Assembly (NCBI GenBank): GCA_021794595.1
Contig: JAJYQN010000152.1
Span: forward strand, 1-42,519
DNA: 42,519 nucleotides
Origin: Pseudomonadota bacterium
GTDB lineage: Bacteria > Pseudomonadota > Gammaproteobacteria > Acidiferrobacterales > Acidiferrobacteraceae
Direction: 5' to 3'
This document shows, one piece after another, positions 6,964-16,505 of the stretch. Numbering within the stretch: position 1 is the first letter of the stretch; the number at the start of each line of letters is the position of its first letter. The notes under the pieces were generated by a model that was given only the letters and a program-made list of their open reading frames with translations, made no database searches and was not told where the DNA came from. Position numbers and translations under genes: made by a program.

Positions 6964-8304
6964 TCAAAAGATATCGCTCCCCGCACCATAGAGTTTGCGA
7001 TGCCCGGTCGTGAGGGCGTAACCATAGTCGAGGCGCAACGTCACGTGCACGAAGGCGTTCAGGGTGTAGCGGAGACCGAACCCGACATCGGCCCCGAGGT
7101 CACCCAAGTTGATCGCGTTGTCGCTTGCGTATGCGTTTCCGATGTCGCTAAAGATCGCCCACCGCCAAGGCTTAGAACCGAACAACGGCGCCAAATACTG
7201 AATGTTCGCCAGCACCATGGCCTTGCCCGCCAGGCTATCGTAGGCGTAGCCGCGCATGGTGTCGGCCCCGCCTAAAAAGTAGATGTTATTGTGATAACCG
7301 TTTGATAAGCCGAGTTCGAGCCGCACGTCCAACTCGTGACGCGGTGCCCCCATGGGTATATAGGCCTCGTAAAAAAAACGGCTTGCCGACTGATTATGCT
7401 GCGAGCCCAGCGCCCGTAGACCAAGCGCCCAATTGTAGCCAAAAGCCTGTCCTGAACGGCTGTAAATATGGTTATGGACGCGGGAATAGCCAATAAACCC
7501 CGTGATATCGATCCGTCTGAGGTTGGAGTAATAGGGCGGGGTTCCCGACAGAAGGCCGTAATCCGTCTGCTCGGAACTCATACCAAGCCCCACTTGCCAG
7601 CCAGTACTGGGCTCATCGCGCCGCAGGAATCGCGACACGGTGAAGGCGGCGGCCGTGCTCTGGTAGTTATAGTAGGCTTGTCCCGGACCATCAATCAGAA
7701 AATTATCCGGGCTTACGTCACGACTAAAGCTTGCGCTAAAGCTATAGGGAGTTCCTACGATACGTGGGTAATTGTAATCCACGGAACCGCTGCGAACCGT
7801 GCTACCATTGAACGTGTGGGTTGTTTGGTAGACGATATCGAGATACTCGTTTAGGCCCGCGATATTGTCCCAGCGCAGTTCCCCCCCGTAACTTATGTCC
7901 CCATTGGCGTCCCGACTGAGGCGCGGAATCGGCAGAATATAGTAACGTTCCCGTACGATGATCGTCAGGACATCGCCGCCCGGTACGGCCTGTAGCTTGG
8001 TGCGGACGCTCCGAAAGAGATCGAGGTTCAGTATCGCCTGGCGGGATCTTGCGATGAGTCGAGCGCTCACCGGATCACCTACATGTATCCACATCTGCTG
8101 GCGCAATATGGACGCACGAGTGACCTTGTTTCCCACGAACCGGATCGCGACAATGCGGGCGTGCGCAAGACGCCCCTTAGCGGCTGCCCGAGGAATTTGT
8201 ACCTTGGCCGCGGCGCAAGCGGCCTGGACCACAAGGCCGGCTAACACGACCATAATGAACCGGGGCGCCGCTACCCGGAGTACGGCATTTGTCGTCCGTG
8301 ACAC
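6964..8304 (-). CDS. Omp85-family outer-membrane protein with a short POTRA region
   Basis: A 446-residue precursor. It has a signal peptide (hydrophobic segment around residues 17-32), then one POTRA-like repeat (about 50-115, VAIRFVGNKVTRASIL start), then a 16-strand-type surface-antigen barrel. The family's loop-6 motif is present as GGADTMRGY, and the chain ends in Phe as outer-membrane proteins do. BamA has five POTRA domains and TamA three, so this is a reduced Omp85 of the kind whose role is often unknown (lipid or protein insertion). The GTG at 8304 was chosen, eight bases after AGGA; the TTG at 8307 is the alternative. It follows gltA by 30 bases on the same strand. Confidence 0.8.
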   Translation of the reverse strand: MSRTTNAVLRVAAPRFIMVVLAGLVVQAACAAAKVQIPRAAAKGRLAHARIVAIRFVGNKVTRASILRQQMWIHVGDPVSARLIARSRQAILNLDLFRSVRTKLQAVPGGDVLTIIVRERYYILPIPRLSRDANGDISYGGELRWDNIAGLNEYLDIVYQTTHTFNGSTVRSGSVDYNYPRIVGTPYSFSASFSRDVSPDNFLIDGPGQAYYNYQSTAAAFTVSRFLRRDEPSTGWQVGLGMSSEQTDYGLLSGTPPYYSNLRRIDITGFIGYSRVHNHIYSRSGQAFGYNWALGLRALGSQHNQSASRFFYEAYIPMGAPRHELDVRLELGLSNGYHNNIYFLGGADTMRGYAYDSLAGKAMVLANIQYLAPLFGSKPWRWAIFSDIGNAYASDNAINLGDLGADVGFGLRYTLNAFVHVTLRLDYGYALTTGHRKLYGAGSDIF

Positions 8305-8334
8305 CAAAAAGATCCTGCGTCCGCAGGGCCCTTC

Positions 8335-9618
8335 CTAGCGGCGGGGATAGTCCCGCAAGGGTTCGCCCACGTATAACTGCCGAGGACGGTCTATACCGTG
8401 ACCGGGGTCATTGTGCAGCTCTAACCATTGGCTGACCCACCCGGCCGTCCGTGCTACGGCGAACACGGCTGTGAACATCTTCGTCGGTATCCCCATCGCA
8501 CGCAAGAGTATCCCGGAGTAGAAATCGACATTGGGATACAACTTTCGCTCAATGAAGTACTCGTCTTTCAGTGCGATCTGCTCTAGCTCCAAGGCAACCG
8601 CCATCAGCGGGTCGTTCTCGAGCCCGAGATGAGCCAGAACCTCGCGTGCCGTCTCCTGGATCACCCGCGCCCGGGGGTCGAAGTTCTTGTAAAGCCGATG
8701 CCCAAAGCCCATCAAGCGAAACGGGTCGCTCTTATCCTTAGCGCGCGCGATGGTTTTCGGAATATTTTCCGGGCTGCCGATCTCGATCAGCATCTTCACC
8801 ACTTCCTCGTTGGCGCCCCCGTGCGCCGGTCCCCAGAGGCTCGCGATGCCCGAAGCGATGCAAGCAAAGGGATTGGCGCCCGATGACGCCGCCATGCGCA
8901 CGGTCGAGGTGGAGGCGTTCTGTTCGTGATCGGCGTGCAAAATCAGGATTCTGTCCATGGCTCGGGCCAGAAGTGGGTCCAGTAGGAAATCCTGATTCGG
9001 CATCCCAAAGAGCATTTGGAGAAAATTGCCGGCGTAATCGTATTCGTTGCGCGGGTAGCGCAAGGGGCGACCAATACTATAGGTGTAGCTCGCGGCCGCG
9101 ATGGTCGGCATCTTGGCGACCAGGCGGATAGCGGCATTCACGCGTTGTTGTGGATCCCTTATATCCATATCATCGTGATAGAACGCGGACAGGGCGCCGA
9201 CGACCCCCACCATCACCGCCATAGGATGGGCATCGCGGCGGAAACCGCGATAAAAACTGATGACCTGCTCATGCAGCAGATTATGTTGACATACCGAGTC
9301 CCTAAAGGTCGCCTCCTCGGCGGCCGAGGGAAGCTCACCGAATACCAGGAGATACGCGACCTCCAAAAAATGACTTTTCTCGGCCAATTGCTCTATCGGG
9401 TAGCCGCGATAGGCCAAAACCCCGGCGTCCCCATCAACGAAGGTGATGGCGCTTTTGCACGAGGCAGTCGACCTATAGCCCGGGTCGTAGGCTAACAGCC
9501 CATGGCGCGCATACAGGCTTTGAATGTCTACGGCCTGCGGCCCTAAGCGTCCCTCGAGCACCGGCAGGCTTCCGTCCCCCGGGTCGTCCCCTATAACCGC
9601 ATTGACGTATTTTGTCAC
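8335..9618 (-). CDS. gltA: Citrate synthase (hexameric type II)
   Basis: A 427-residue enzyme, the same length as E. coli GltA. It condenses oxaloacetate and acetyl-CoA to citrate, entering the TCA cycle. The catalytic residues are His266 (GPAHGGANE), His307 (GFGHRLYK) and Asp365 (NVDFYSG). The signature [14 protein letters not shown] spans 228-241. The start is GTG at 9618, with GAGGAG six bases upstream; a longer open frame begins inside dacB. It lies ten bases after dacB and before an Omp85 gene, so a central-metabolism gene sits between two envelope genes. Confidence 0.96.
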   Translation of the reverse strand: MTKYVNAVIGDDPGDGSLPVLEGRLGPQAVDIQSLYARHGLLAYDPGYRSTASCKSAITFVDGDAGVLAYRGYPIEQLAEKSHFLEVAYLLVFGELPSAAEEATFRDSVCQHNLLHEQVISFYRGFRRDAHPMAVMVGVVGALSAFYHDDMDIRDPQQRVNAAIRLVAKMPTIAAASYTYSIGRPLRYPRNEYDYAGNFLQMLFGMPNQDFLLDPLLARAMDRILILHADHEQNASTSTVRMAASSGANPFACIASGIASLWGPAHGGANEEVVKMLIEIGSPENIPKTIARAKDKSDPFRLMGFGHRLYKNFDPRARVIQETAREVLAHLGLENDPLMAVALELEQIALKDEYFIERKLYPNVDFYSGILLRAMGIPTKMFTAVFAVARTAGWVSQWLELHNDPGHGIDRPRQLYVGEPLRDYPRR

Positions 9619-9628
9619 GATCCTCTCC

Positions 9629-11050
9629 TCACTTACGGGCGTACAGCCATTTAATGACTCCGTCCTCGGCCCGGAACCCCCGCTCGGTATCCGCCGCCGG
9701 GTAATTCTCCAAAACCACCACAATGTAGCGATGCCGTCCCCGCTGGAGGTAGCCTGCCACGGTGTTCACGCCGTTGATGGTCCCTGTTTTCCCATGGAGA
9801 TGGCCTACGACCGGCGAACCCAGGAATCGGTACCGCAGGGTGCCGTCGATACCGGCAATGGGCAAGGACGACACGTACTCCGGCATATACGGACCATTAT
9901 AAGCGTAGGCCAGAATTCGGCCCACCTCGGCGGCCGTGATACGCTCAGACCGCGAGAGCCCGACCCCATTGCGTAGCACAAGATGCGGTAAGCTGATGTG
10001 ATGCCGATAAAGCCAGCCACGGATGACCCGCAGACCCTTAGCGTTGGTCCCGGGCGGGCCTTCCCTCACGGCACCCAAAGTCATCACGAGCAAGCGCCCC
10101 ATGACATTATTGCTATACTTGTCAATACTCCGGAGCACGTCAGCAAGCGGGCGCGAATGCACCGCGTAGAGTAAGCGCGCCCCTTTCGGTCTGCGACCCA
10201 TCTGAAAGCGCCCATGAAACACCCCTCCTTGTTGGCGCCAGAGCTCCTGAAAAACCCCGAACAGATAGCGACGATTGTCGTCGGTCACCCGATACATGTG
10301 TTGCACGCCACAAGACCGTGGGTAGACTCCGTTAAAGATCGCAAGGTTGTCGTGCACCTTATGCTCTATGATGAGCCGGACACGACTCCGCCAGTAACCA
10401 CAGGCGCCTGACACGAGCCGCAGATGGTTACGTACCACAAGAGTCGTGGGGTCCGGGTCCGGAATCACGCGTAGCCTGCCAGCGCCCGGAATGAACCGAA
10501 AATCCACCGCCTGAAAATTGACGAGCAAGGCCTGCGGCCGAACATTGTAGGTGCGATCACGCAAACCGTCGAACGCCCCTCGCGGCCCGTTCGGCGGCGT
10601 GATGTAGTGCTCATCCAATACCAAATTGCCCGTGATACGGTGGATACCCAAGCGACGCAAACCATGCAGTAAATTCCAAAACGATTTGGTGATGAGGTAC
10701 GGGTCACCACTACCGCGCAGGTAGAGGTTTCCATACAAAACGCCGTCTTTGATCGGGCCCGAGGCATAGGCGCCGGTCGTCCACCGATAAGCGGGGCCAA
10801 GGGTATTGAGCCCGACAAGAGCCGTGACAAGCTTCATCACCGAGGCCGGATCACGCGGCGTGTGCGCGGCATACTCCAGAATCGGCCGAGGGTTATGAAT
10901 TTCCCGCGCATAGATGCTAATGCCCCTCAATGGGACGTGCTCGCGCGCGAACAAACGGACAAGGGAAGCCGGAAGATTTCCCGCCAATGCCGATCCGAAA
11001 GAAAAAACGGCGCAGACAACGCACCTTGCCATAAAACCCAACGTCTTCAT
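9629..11050 (-). CDS. dacB: D-alanyl-D-alanine carboxypeptidase/endopeptidase (PBP4 type)
   Basis: A 473-residue class C penicillin-binding protein exported by a signal peptide (residues 1-23, ending ALAG). It trims and cleaves peptidoglycan cross-links in the periplasm. The active-site motifs are SVMK (Ser70, Lys73), SNN in [10 protein letters not shown] and KTG in [10 protein letters not shown] large inserted region between SxxK and SxN is typical of PBP4. The -10-like CATACT ends six bases before the ATG and no ribosome site is visible, so the message may be leaderless. It is the first gene of a minus-strand cluster with gltA and the Omp85 gene. Confidence 0.93.
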   Translation of the reverse strand: MKTLGFMARCVVCAVFSFGSALAGNLPASLVRLFAREHVPLRGISIYAREIHNPRPILEYAAHTPRDPASVMKLVTALVGLNTLGPAYRWTTGAYASGPIKDGVLYGNLYLRGSGDPYLITKSFWNLLHGLRRLGIHRITGNLVLDEHYITPPNGPRGAFDGLRDRTYNVRPQALLVNFQAVDFRFIPGAGRLRVIPDPDPTTLVVRNHLRLVSGACGYWRSRVRLIIEHKVHDNLAIFNGVYPRSCGVQHMYRVTDDNRRYLFGVFQELWRQQGGVFHGRFQMGRRPKGARLLYAVHSRPLADVLRSIDKYSNNVMGRLLVMTLGAVREGPPGTNAKGLRVIRGWLYRHHISLPHLVLRNGVGLSRSERITAAEVGRILAYAYNGPYMPEYVSSLPIAGIDGTLRYRFLGSPVVGHLHGKTGTINGVNTVAGYLQRGRHRYIVVVLENYPAADTERGFRAEDGVIKWLYARK

Positions 11051-11056
11051 GGCGAC

Positions 11057-11062
11057 AGTATG
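11057..11062 (-). promoter_or_regulatory. -10-like box of dacB, leaderless layout
   Basis: CATACT on the minus strand ends six bases before the dacB ATG (11050). A weak -35 (TTGCAG, 11080-11085) lies 17 bases upstream. No Shine-Dalgarno sequence precedes the start codon. Confidence 0.45.
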
Positions 11063-11134
11063 GCGTCTTGCCCCGCCTCCTGCAAATCACCGGGGGCTCG
11101 CGGGCCGGTGGTGGCGGCAGCAGCAGAGGCTCGG

Positions 11135-11140
11135 TATAAT
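11135..11140 (+). promoter_or_regulatory. -10 box (TATAAT) upstream of otsB region
   Basis: A perfect TATAAT preceded by CGG, divergent from dacB. The start of transcription would be near 11147, giving a leader of about 75 bases to the ATG at 11221 and about 256 bases to otsB. No convincing -35 is seen. Confidence 0.45.
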
Positions 11141-11220
11141 CGAAGCGAGAAGACGCCAACTAGAACTCGCAACGACGACCCACAATCTGCCCCGTGAGGA
11201 CACTCATACAGGACACCGTG

Positions 11221-11406
11221 ATGGCGCACACTGCAAACCGCGTAGGCAGAATCATCGCCCCGCAGACCCAGGGCAAGACCGCATCATACCGGCCAAGCTC
11301 GACCATCCGAACCTGCCCGCGCTGGCTTGCGACCGCATCGCTCGCGCCCTTGGTTCCGAAACGGGCCGGCCGCTTACCGCGGGATTCGCATTGCGACCCA
11401 TCATGA
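11221..11406 (+). CDS. Possible small upstream ORF coupled to otsB (61 aa)
   Basis: The ATG at 11221 has AGGA seven bases upstream. The 61-codon frame ends in a TGA that overlaps the otsB ATG (ATGA at 11403-11406). otsB itself has no visible ribosome site, so it would depend on ribosomes arriving from this frame. The product is basic and resembles no family I know. The otsB frame is also open through this stretch, so the alternative is a longer otsB with an unusual N-terminus. About 72 percent of third bases are G or C by hand count, which does not decide between them. Confidence 0.35.
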   Translation: MAHTANRVGRIIAPQTQGKTASYRPSSTIRTCPRWLATASLAPLVPKRAGRLPRDSHCDPS

Positions 11407-12197
11407 AGGAACTGGCGCCGCCCAAAACCCTAGACCGCTTTTTTTCCGATCTCGCCCGCGCAAGGGCGCGGCTACTCGTTCTGGACTACGATGGGACCCT
11501 CGCGCCGTTTGCGATGCGCCGCGAGGACGCGCAACTCTATCCCGGGGTAGCCCCACTCCTCGAAACCGCAATCAGTCGAGGGACCGAAATTGCGTTCATC
11601 ACCGGCCGCCCGGCGCGCGAACTCGCAGACCGCCTGCCGTTTTCCGGGATCGAGATCTTTGGGGCCCATGGCTACGAGCATCTCGAGACGAACGGGACCC
11701 TGGTCCAAAGACCGCTTCCCGCACCCATAGAGGCGGCCTTGTCCGACATGGACCAGATGGTCGCTACATCAGGATATGCCCACGCCCGGGAACGCAAACA
11801 CGGGATGCTTGCCATCCATTGGCGCCATGAGGAGGCCGGCACGAGACGTGCCTTAGAGGAACTCGGGGCGCGGTTGCAGGGCCGACTCCCGGCGGGCATG
11901 CAGGCACTATCATTTGATGGCGGACTCGAGTTTCGGGCCATGGACCACCACAAGGGGACCGCTTTAGCCGAGCTCCTTGCCCGCCACCCAAACGCCCAGG
12001 TCGCCTATCTCGGAGACGACACCACCGACGAGGACGCCTTTGCAGCACTTCCTCCCGAGGGGCTCGGTGTACTCGTAAGACCGGAGTTACGTGACACGCA
12101 AGCCCACATTTGGCTAAAACCCCCCGAGGAACTGCGCGAATTTTTGTTGCAGTGGGCGACTCTCGCCCCCTGCCACGGCCCCGGTAGGGCTTACTGA
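11403..12197 (+). CDS. otsB: Trehalose-6-phosphate phosphatase
   Basis: A 264-residue HAD-superfamily phosphatase that removes phosphate from trehalose-6-phosphate, the last step to trehalose, a protectant against osmotic and other stress. Motif I is DYDGT (Asp28 nucleophile, Asp30), FITGRP follows at 65-70, the conserved Lys of HHKGTAL is near 184 and the metal motif GDDTTDED is at 204-211. The length fits the family from this ATG. The frame extends upstream to 10914 but runs antisense into dacB. There is no good ribosome site, so coupling to the preceding small frame is likely. The partner otsA lies 430 bases downstream. Confidence 0.9.
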   Translation: MKELAPPKTLDRFFSDLARARARLLVLDYDGTLAPFAMRREDAQLYPGVAPLLETAISRGTEIAFITGRPARELADRLPFSGIEIFGAHGYEHLETNGTLVQRPLPAPIEAALSDMDQMVATSGYAHARERKHGMLAIHWRHEEAGTRRALEELGARLQGRLPAGMQALSFDGGLEFRAMDHHKGTALAELLARHPNAQVAYLGDDTTDEDAFAALPPEGLGVLVRPELRDTQAHIWLKPPEELREFLLQWATLAPCHGPGRAY

Positions 12198-12218
12198 GCC
12201 ATGGTAATTGACACGAGC

Positions 12219-12249
12219 CGTGCCGTAACGCCTGCGGCGTCATGGCACG
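12219..12249. terminator. Nested hairpin after otsB
   Basis: An outer stem CGTGCC/GGCACG (12219-12224 with 12244-12249) encloses an inner perfect stem ACGCC/GGCGT (12228-12232 with 12236-12240) with a 3-base loop. It begins 22 bases after the otsB stop codon. No T-run follows, so any termination would be weak or factor-dependent. Confidence 0.4.
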
Positions 12250-12348
12250 AAGCACCGCTCTGGACCAGCGGCGACCCAAACGTCCTCTCGCTCCAAGACA
12301 CAAGGTATCCACGACAAACGGATGCGTGCGCGGACGATCGCGTCTACA

Positions 12349-12371
12349 CTCCACTATACTAAAAAGTGGAG
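12349..12371 (+). promoter_or_regulatory. Inverted repeat overlapping a -10-like box upstream of otsA
   Basis: CTCCACT (12349-12355) and AGTGGAG (12365-12371) form a perfect inverted repeat with a 9-base A/T-rich centre. The hexamer TATACT (12355-12360) sits at its left edge and centre. This is the layout of an operator that would block RNA polymerase when bound. No good -35 is seen. Transcripts would carry a leader of about 260 bases before otsA. Confidence 0.35.
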
Positions 12372-12626
12372 ACCATTTAAAAACACCGGGCCGCGCTCAG
12401 AGCGCCGACCGTGACTATAACGAGGGCGGTACGAGATCCTTTTCAGGCCGCCTAGCGCTCGCCTGGGCGGACACTAAGACCCGTAGGCGCGGGGACCGAG
12501 GAGAAACCGACAAGGACGTTTCCAAGCGGCAGTTTTGGCGTTTTTCGCGCCTTTCAAGATCAACGGACGGAATATCAAGACCGGCTAAGCGCGCGTTGCA
12601 AGGCGGAAGCCCGCCAAGGAGGCGAT

Positions 12627-14123
12627 ATGAACGACATGACAACCGGCAGCAAGCGACTCGTTGTGGTCTCAAACCGACTACCCATTGTCGTAAAGCAGGT
12701 CAATGACCAATGGACCTTCACCCCCGGCTCGGGCGGACTTGTGAGCGCCTTGGCGCCTGTCCTGCGCAACCGCGGCGGTATCTGGATCGGTTGGCCCGGG
12801 ACCGTCGATGCCGAACCGGGGTCCCTCACCAAGCTGCTACACGAGGCCACGCGACATTCCGGCTACACCCTAAAGCCGGTCACACTCGACAACAGAGATA
12901 AGGAAGACTTCTACCACGGCTTTGCCAACGAAGTCATATGGCCACTCTTCCACGATCTCCAATCGCACTGTAATTTTGCGCCGCGTTACTGGGATGCCTA
13001 CACCCGGGTGAATCGCAAATTCGCCGAGGTCATCACCGAGAACGTCGAATCCGGCGATTTTATTTGGGTACACGATTACCATTTGATGAGCGTCGGCCAG
13101 GAGCTTCGGGCGCTCGGGCTCGGGGCACGCACCGGGTTTTTTCTCCACATTCCGTTTCCCCCGCTCGATATCTACATGAAGCTTCCGTGGCGATTCCCGC
13201 TACTACGCGCCCTGCTCGAATATGACTTAATCGGCTTTCAGACCTTGCGCGACCGGCGCAACTTCCTCCAGTGTGTGCGTCTCATAGCACCAGACCTCAC
13301 GGTCACGGGCAAGGGTCAAGTGATCACTCTGCGAGTGGGGAACCGGGAATTGCGGGTCGGAACGTTTCCGATCGGCATTGATTTTAAGGAGTTTGCGCGC
13401 GACGGAAAGTCTGACGAGGTCATACGCAAGGCCCAACACCTCCACGAAGACCTGCCCGGACGCCAAGTCCTGCTTGGAGTGGATCGACTCGATTACACCA
13501 AGGGTATCTGCCATAGATTCGAGGCCTTCCGCAACGCCCTCCAACGATTCCCCGAGCTCCATCACCGCACGACCCTGATCCAGGTCGTCGTCCCGAGCCG
13601 TGAGGACATTCCTAAGTATCACGCCCTCAAGATGGAAATGGAGCGGCTGGTGGGCGAAATCAACGGCCAGTTCACCCAGTCAGGATGGGTGCCGATTCAC
13701 TACATCTTTCGCAGCCTGAACCGAACCGAGCTTCTTGCCTATTATAGAGCCTGCGAGATCGCGCTCATCACCCCTTTAAAGGATGGGATGAACCTGGTCG
13801 CTAAAGAGTTCTGCGCGGTCAGCCCAGAGGGCGAAAGCGTATTGATTCTGTCCGAGTTTGCCGGCGCTGCAGCCCAACTCCAAAAGGGCGCCCTGCTCGT
13901 GAACCCCTATAGCGTAGAAGAGGTCGCCGAAGCGATTCATCGGGCGATACACATGGGTCCGGGCGAGAGACGCGCGCGGATGCATAAGTTAAAGCGTTTT
14001 GTCCGCGAGTATGACATCTTCTGGTGGGTCGATGCCTTCCTGAAGGCCGCCATCGCAAAGGACCTCAGCAATTTTCCGGTGCCCGAAGAATATGTTCCCC
14101 ACATGGAGACCATCTCACTCTAA
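12627..14123 (+). CDS. otsA: Alpha,alpha-trehalose-phosphate synthase (UDP-forming)
   Basis: A 498-residue GT20 glycosyltransferase that joins UDP-glucose and glucose-6-phosphate to trehalose-6-phosphate. Substrate motifs are the N-terminal VVSNRLP (13-19), GGIWIGWPG (50-58), WVHDYHL (147-153) and the nucleotide-binding VDRLDYTKG (285-293, Arg287 and Lys292). The later DGMNLVAKEF motif is also present. A strong ribosome site AAGGAGG precedes the ATG by four bases; a second ATG three codons in is possible. The separate otsB upstream completes the pathway. A related glucosylglycerol-phosphate synthase activity cannot be excluded, but the motifs favour OtsA. Confidence 0.95.
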   Translation: MNDMTTGSKRLVVVSNRLPIVVKQVNDQWTFTPGSGGLVSALAPVLRNRGGIWIGWPGTVDAEPGSLTKLLHEATRHSGYTLKPVTLDNRDKEDFYHGFANEVIWPLFHDLQSHCNFAPRYWDAYTRVNRKFAEVITENVESGDFIWVHDYHLMSVGQELRALGLGARTGFFLHIPFPPLDIYMKLPWRFPLLRALLEYDLIGFQTLRDRRNFLQCVRLIAPDLTVTGKGQVITLRVGNRELRVGTFPIGIDFKEFARDGKSDEVIRKAQHLHEDLPGRQVLLGVDRLDYTKGICHRFEAFRNALQRFPELHHRTTLIQVVVPSREDIPKYHALKMEMERLVGEINGQFTQSGWVPIHYIFRSLNRTELLAYYRACEIALITPLKDGMNLVAKEFCAVSPEGESVLILSEFAGAAAQLQKGALLVNPYSVEEVAEAIHRAIHMGPGERRARMHKLKRFVREYDIFWWVDAFLKAAIAKDLSNFPVPEEYVPHMETISL

Positions 14124-14246
14124 CTCTTAGCCCGCAAAAAGGCCGCGGACCATGCATGCAGACCGGCTCCGTGCGCTGGCGCTAAGGCCACCCTGACACC
14201 GAGGCCGAGGCTCGTTGCCACCCTAGTCTCAGAGCCCCTGTCAAGA

Positions 14247-14275
14247 TTGCCGATCACGGGCTCGCAGATTACACT
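14247..14275 (+). promoter_or_regulatory. Promoter of rep, leaderless layout
   Basis: TTGCCG (14247-14252) and TACACT (14270-14275) are separated by exactly 17 bases, and six bases separate the -10 box from the rep ATG at 14282. The transcript would start on or beside the A of the ATG. No Shine-Dalgarno sequence is present. Confidence 0.55.
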
Positions 14276-14281
14276 TACGAG

Positions 14282-16267
14282 ATGAATGTCCTAGGCGGTC
14301 TCAATGATCAACAGCGTGAGGCCGTGCAGCTTATCGATGCCCCGCTTTTGGTCTTAGCGGGCGCCGGCAGCGGCAAGACCACCGTGATCGCCCGCAAAAT
14401 CGCCCACCTCATCACCCACGGGGGCTATGATCCGGCCCATATCGCCGCGGTGACCTTCACCAATAAGGCCGCGCGCGAAATGCGTGAACGTGCGGCGGCC
14501 CTGCTACCCGCCTCCTCGCGTCGCGGGCTCACCGTGCTTACCTTTCACGCCCTCGGCCTGAAGATCATCCGCGAAGAGCTTCAGGCGATGGGCCTGCGCC
14601 CCGGATTTACGCTCCTCGATCCCCACGATGCCGAGGCCTTAGTCAAAGACCTGTGCCGTGATCGATTCGGCACAGACACCCCGGCCGAACGGGTCGCCCA
14701 GCAAATCCGGGGATGGAAAGACGCCCTCGTAACGCCGCGAACCGCGGTACTCGAGGCCCCGGATGAAGGGGCCGTGTACGCCGACTACAATGAGCGCCTG
14801 CGGGCCTATAATGCCATTGACCTAGACGATCTCATCTTGCTGCCCGCGAAGCTCCTTACCGACGACCCGGCCGCCCGTGCCCGTTGGCATGAGCGGCTGC
14901 GCTATCTTCTGGTCGACGAATACCAAGACACCAATGATGGGCAATACCGCCTCGCCCGGGCCTTGGCGACGGATGCCTTCACCGCGGTTGGAGATGACGA
15001 TCAATCCGTCTATTCCTGGCGGGGTGCGCGGCCCGAGAATCTGAACCGATTGGTCGAGGATTACCCGCGACTCTCGGTCATAAAACTCGAACAAAACTAT
15101 CGATCCACAGGTCGTATTCTGAAGGCGGCCAATGCCGTCATTGCCAACAATCCGCATCTCTTTCCAAAGAAGCTCTGGAGCGGCCACGGATTCGGGGATC
15201 CGATTAAAGTTCTGGTCGCTCGCGACGAGGAGCATGAGGCGGCGCGCGTTGTGGCCCAGCTCATGCACGACAAGTTCGTACGCAAGGGCGACTTCGCCGA
15301 CTACACAATTCTGTACCGGGGCAACCACCAGGCCCGCCCGTTTGAACAGGCGCTCCGCGAACACCGCATCCCGTATTTTTTGAGTGGCGGCACCTCGTTC
15401 TTCGACCGCGTCGAAGTACGCGATGCGGTCGCCTATTTGCGCCTTCTGCACAACCCCGCCGATGATGCCGCATTCTTGCGCGTCTGCAACATCCCCAAAC
15501 GGGAGATCGGGCCCGTTGCCGTCGAGCGCCTGCGCGACTATGCCGAGCGCCGGGGACAACCCTTATTGCGGTGTTGCCACGAACTGGGGCTTGCGAATCA
15601 CCTGAGCGCGTCACAAGCCGCCGCCCTTCACCGCTTCGCGGTCTTCATAGAGACCATGACGGACAAGGCCCAGAGCCTTGCTCCGGGTCCGCTTTTGCGG
15701 GCCGTATTGCATGAAATCGGGTATGAGGGATTCGTCCTCGAGGGCACGCCTGATGCCAAGGCAGGGCGCCGGCGCCTAGAATTCTTACAAGAGTTTTTAG
15801 ACTGGGTCGACTACCTCGGGCGCGACGAGGCCGGGCGAGCCTTCGAGGACGTGGTGTCGCAGATTATTTTGGCCGGCATGACGGACAAGGATCGGGAGCC
15901 CGACGGGAAAAGCGTTCGGCTCATGACGCTCCATGCCGCGAAAGGCCTTGAATTCCCCCACGTGTTTCTGGTTGGCATGGAGGAGGAAATCCTGCCCCAT
16001 AGGGCGAGCCTTGCAACCGACGGTCTTGAGGAAGAACGCCGCCTCGCTTACGTTGGCATGACCCGCGCGCGCCAGACCCTCACCCTCAGTTACGCTCAGC
16101 ATCGGCGTCGCCAAGGGGCGGTTCAGGAGACCAGTCCGAGTCGCTTTCTCAGCGAAATGCCCGCCGAAGATCTGGTGTGGGATGGGCGCGAAGACAAGGA
16201 TCCTGCCGCGCGTCTTCAGCATGGCGCTTCCCATCTCCAGGGCTTGCGGGGCCTGCTCGGCCCTTAG
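14282..16267 (+). CDS. rep: ATP-dependent DNA helicase Rep
   Basis: A 661-residue superfamily 1A 3'-5' helicase. Motifs in order: Walker A GAGSGKTT (27-34), Walker B with DEYQDTN (about 213-219), GDDDQSVYSWRGA, the LEQNYRST motif, TLHAAKGLEFPHVFLVGMEEE and VGMTRAR near the C-terminus. The C-terminal SRFLSEMPAEDLVW matches Rep rather than UvrD/PcrA. Rep removes protein blocks ahead of the replication fork and helps restart. The gene stands alone behind its own promoter. Confidence 0.93.
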   Translation: MNVLGGLNDQQREAVQLIDAPLLVLAGAGSGKTTVIARKIAHLITHGGYDPAHIAAVTFTNKAAREMRERAAALLPASSRRGLTVLTFHALGLKIIREELQAMGLRPGFTLLDPHDAEALVKDLCRDRFGTDTPAERVAQQIRGWKDALVTPRTAVLEAPDEGAVYADYNERLRAYNAIDLDDLILLPAKLLTDDPAARARWHERLRYLLVDEYQDTNDGQYRLARALATDAFTAVGDDDQSVYSWRGARPENLNRLVEDYPRLSVIKLEQNYRSTGRILKAANAVIANNPHLFPKKLWSGHGFGDPIKVLVARDEEHEAARVVAQLMHDKFVRKGDFADYTILYRGNHQARPFEQALREHRIPYFLSGGTSFFDRVEVRDAVAYLRLLHNPADDAAFLRVCNIPKREIGPVAVERLRDYAERRGQPLLRCCHELGLANHLSASQAAALHRFAVFIETMTDKAQSLAPGPLLRAVLHEIGYEGFVLEGTPDAKAGRRRLEFLQEFLDWVDYLGRDEAGRAFEDVVSQIILAGMTDKDREPDGKSVRLMTLHAAKGLEFPHVFLVGMEEEILPHRASLATDGLEEERRLAYVGMTRARQTLTLSYAQHRRRQGAVQETSPSRFLSEMPAEDLVWDGREDKDPAARLQHGASHLQGLRGLLGP

Positions 16268-16505
16268 TGTGCTGACTCTCGCCCCTCTTGCGCCAAGGAC
16301 CGGATGTGATGACCCGGGACGGCCACCCGAGCGACTGCATCCCAAGAGAGCCGGACTCCTCCGGTCCTAGAGGTCCGAACATCGCCTGTCCGGCCTTCCG
16401 GTGAAGCCACGGACACCCTCTCCTACAAAGTAGCGCCGCCCCCAGCTTTTCGGTAACCTAATGGGGCCCATCGTCCGTTTCACCAGTGGGGCAGGGGGAC
16501 TTTGA
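16268..16505. other. Gap between rep and first GGDEF-EAL gene
   Basis: 238 bases with no gene. A small hairpin (CCGGA 16351-16355 with TCCGG 16360-16364, loop CTCC) could end the rep transcript, but no T-run follows. A weak GGGG-type ribosome site lies just before 16506. I could not place a promoter with confidence. Confidence 0.35.

Larger units (their letters stand above)
12198..12626. other. Long gap between otsB and otsA
   Basis: About 430 bases with no recognisable protein; the one long frame (12242-12706) is Arg/Lys-rich and runs into otsA out of frame. The gap holds a structured element after otsB (12219-12249), an inverted repeat with a -10-like box (12349-12371) and the otsA ribosome site AAGGAGG just before 12627. 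otsA therefore seems to have its own, possibly regulated, promoter and a leader of about 260 bases. Confidence 0.5.

Noticed and set aside
12208-12213. TTGACA as the -35 of an otsA promoter
   Set aside because: No -10-like hexamer lies 15 to 19 bases downstream.
12242-12706. 154-codon frame between otsB and otsA
   Set aside because: Basic, low-complexity product with no good ribosome site, running out of frame into otsA.
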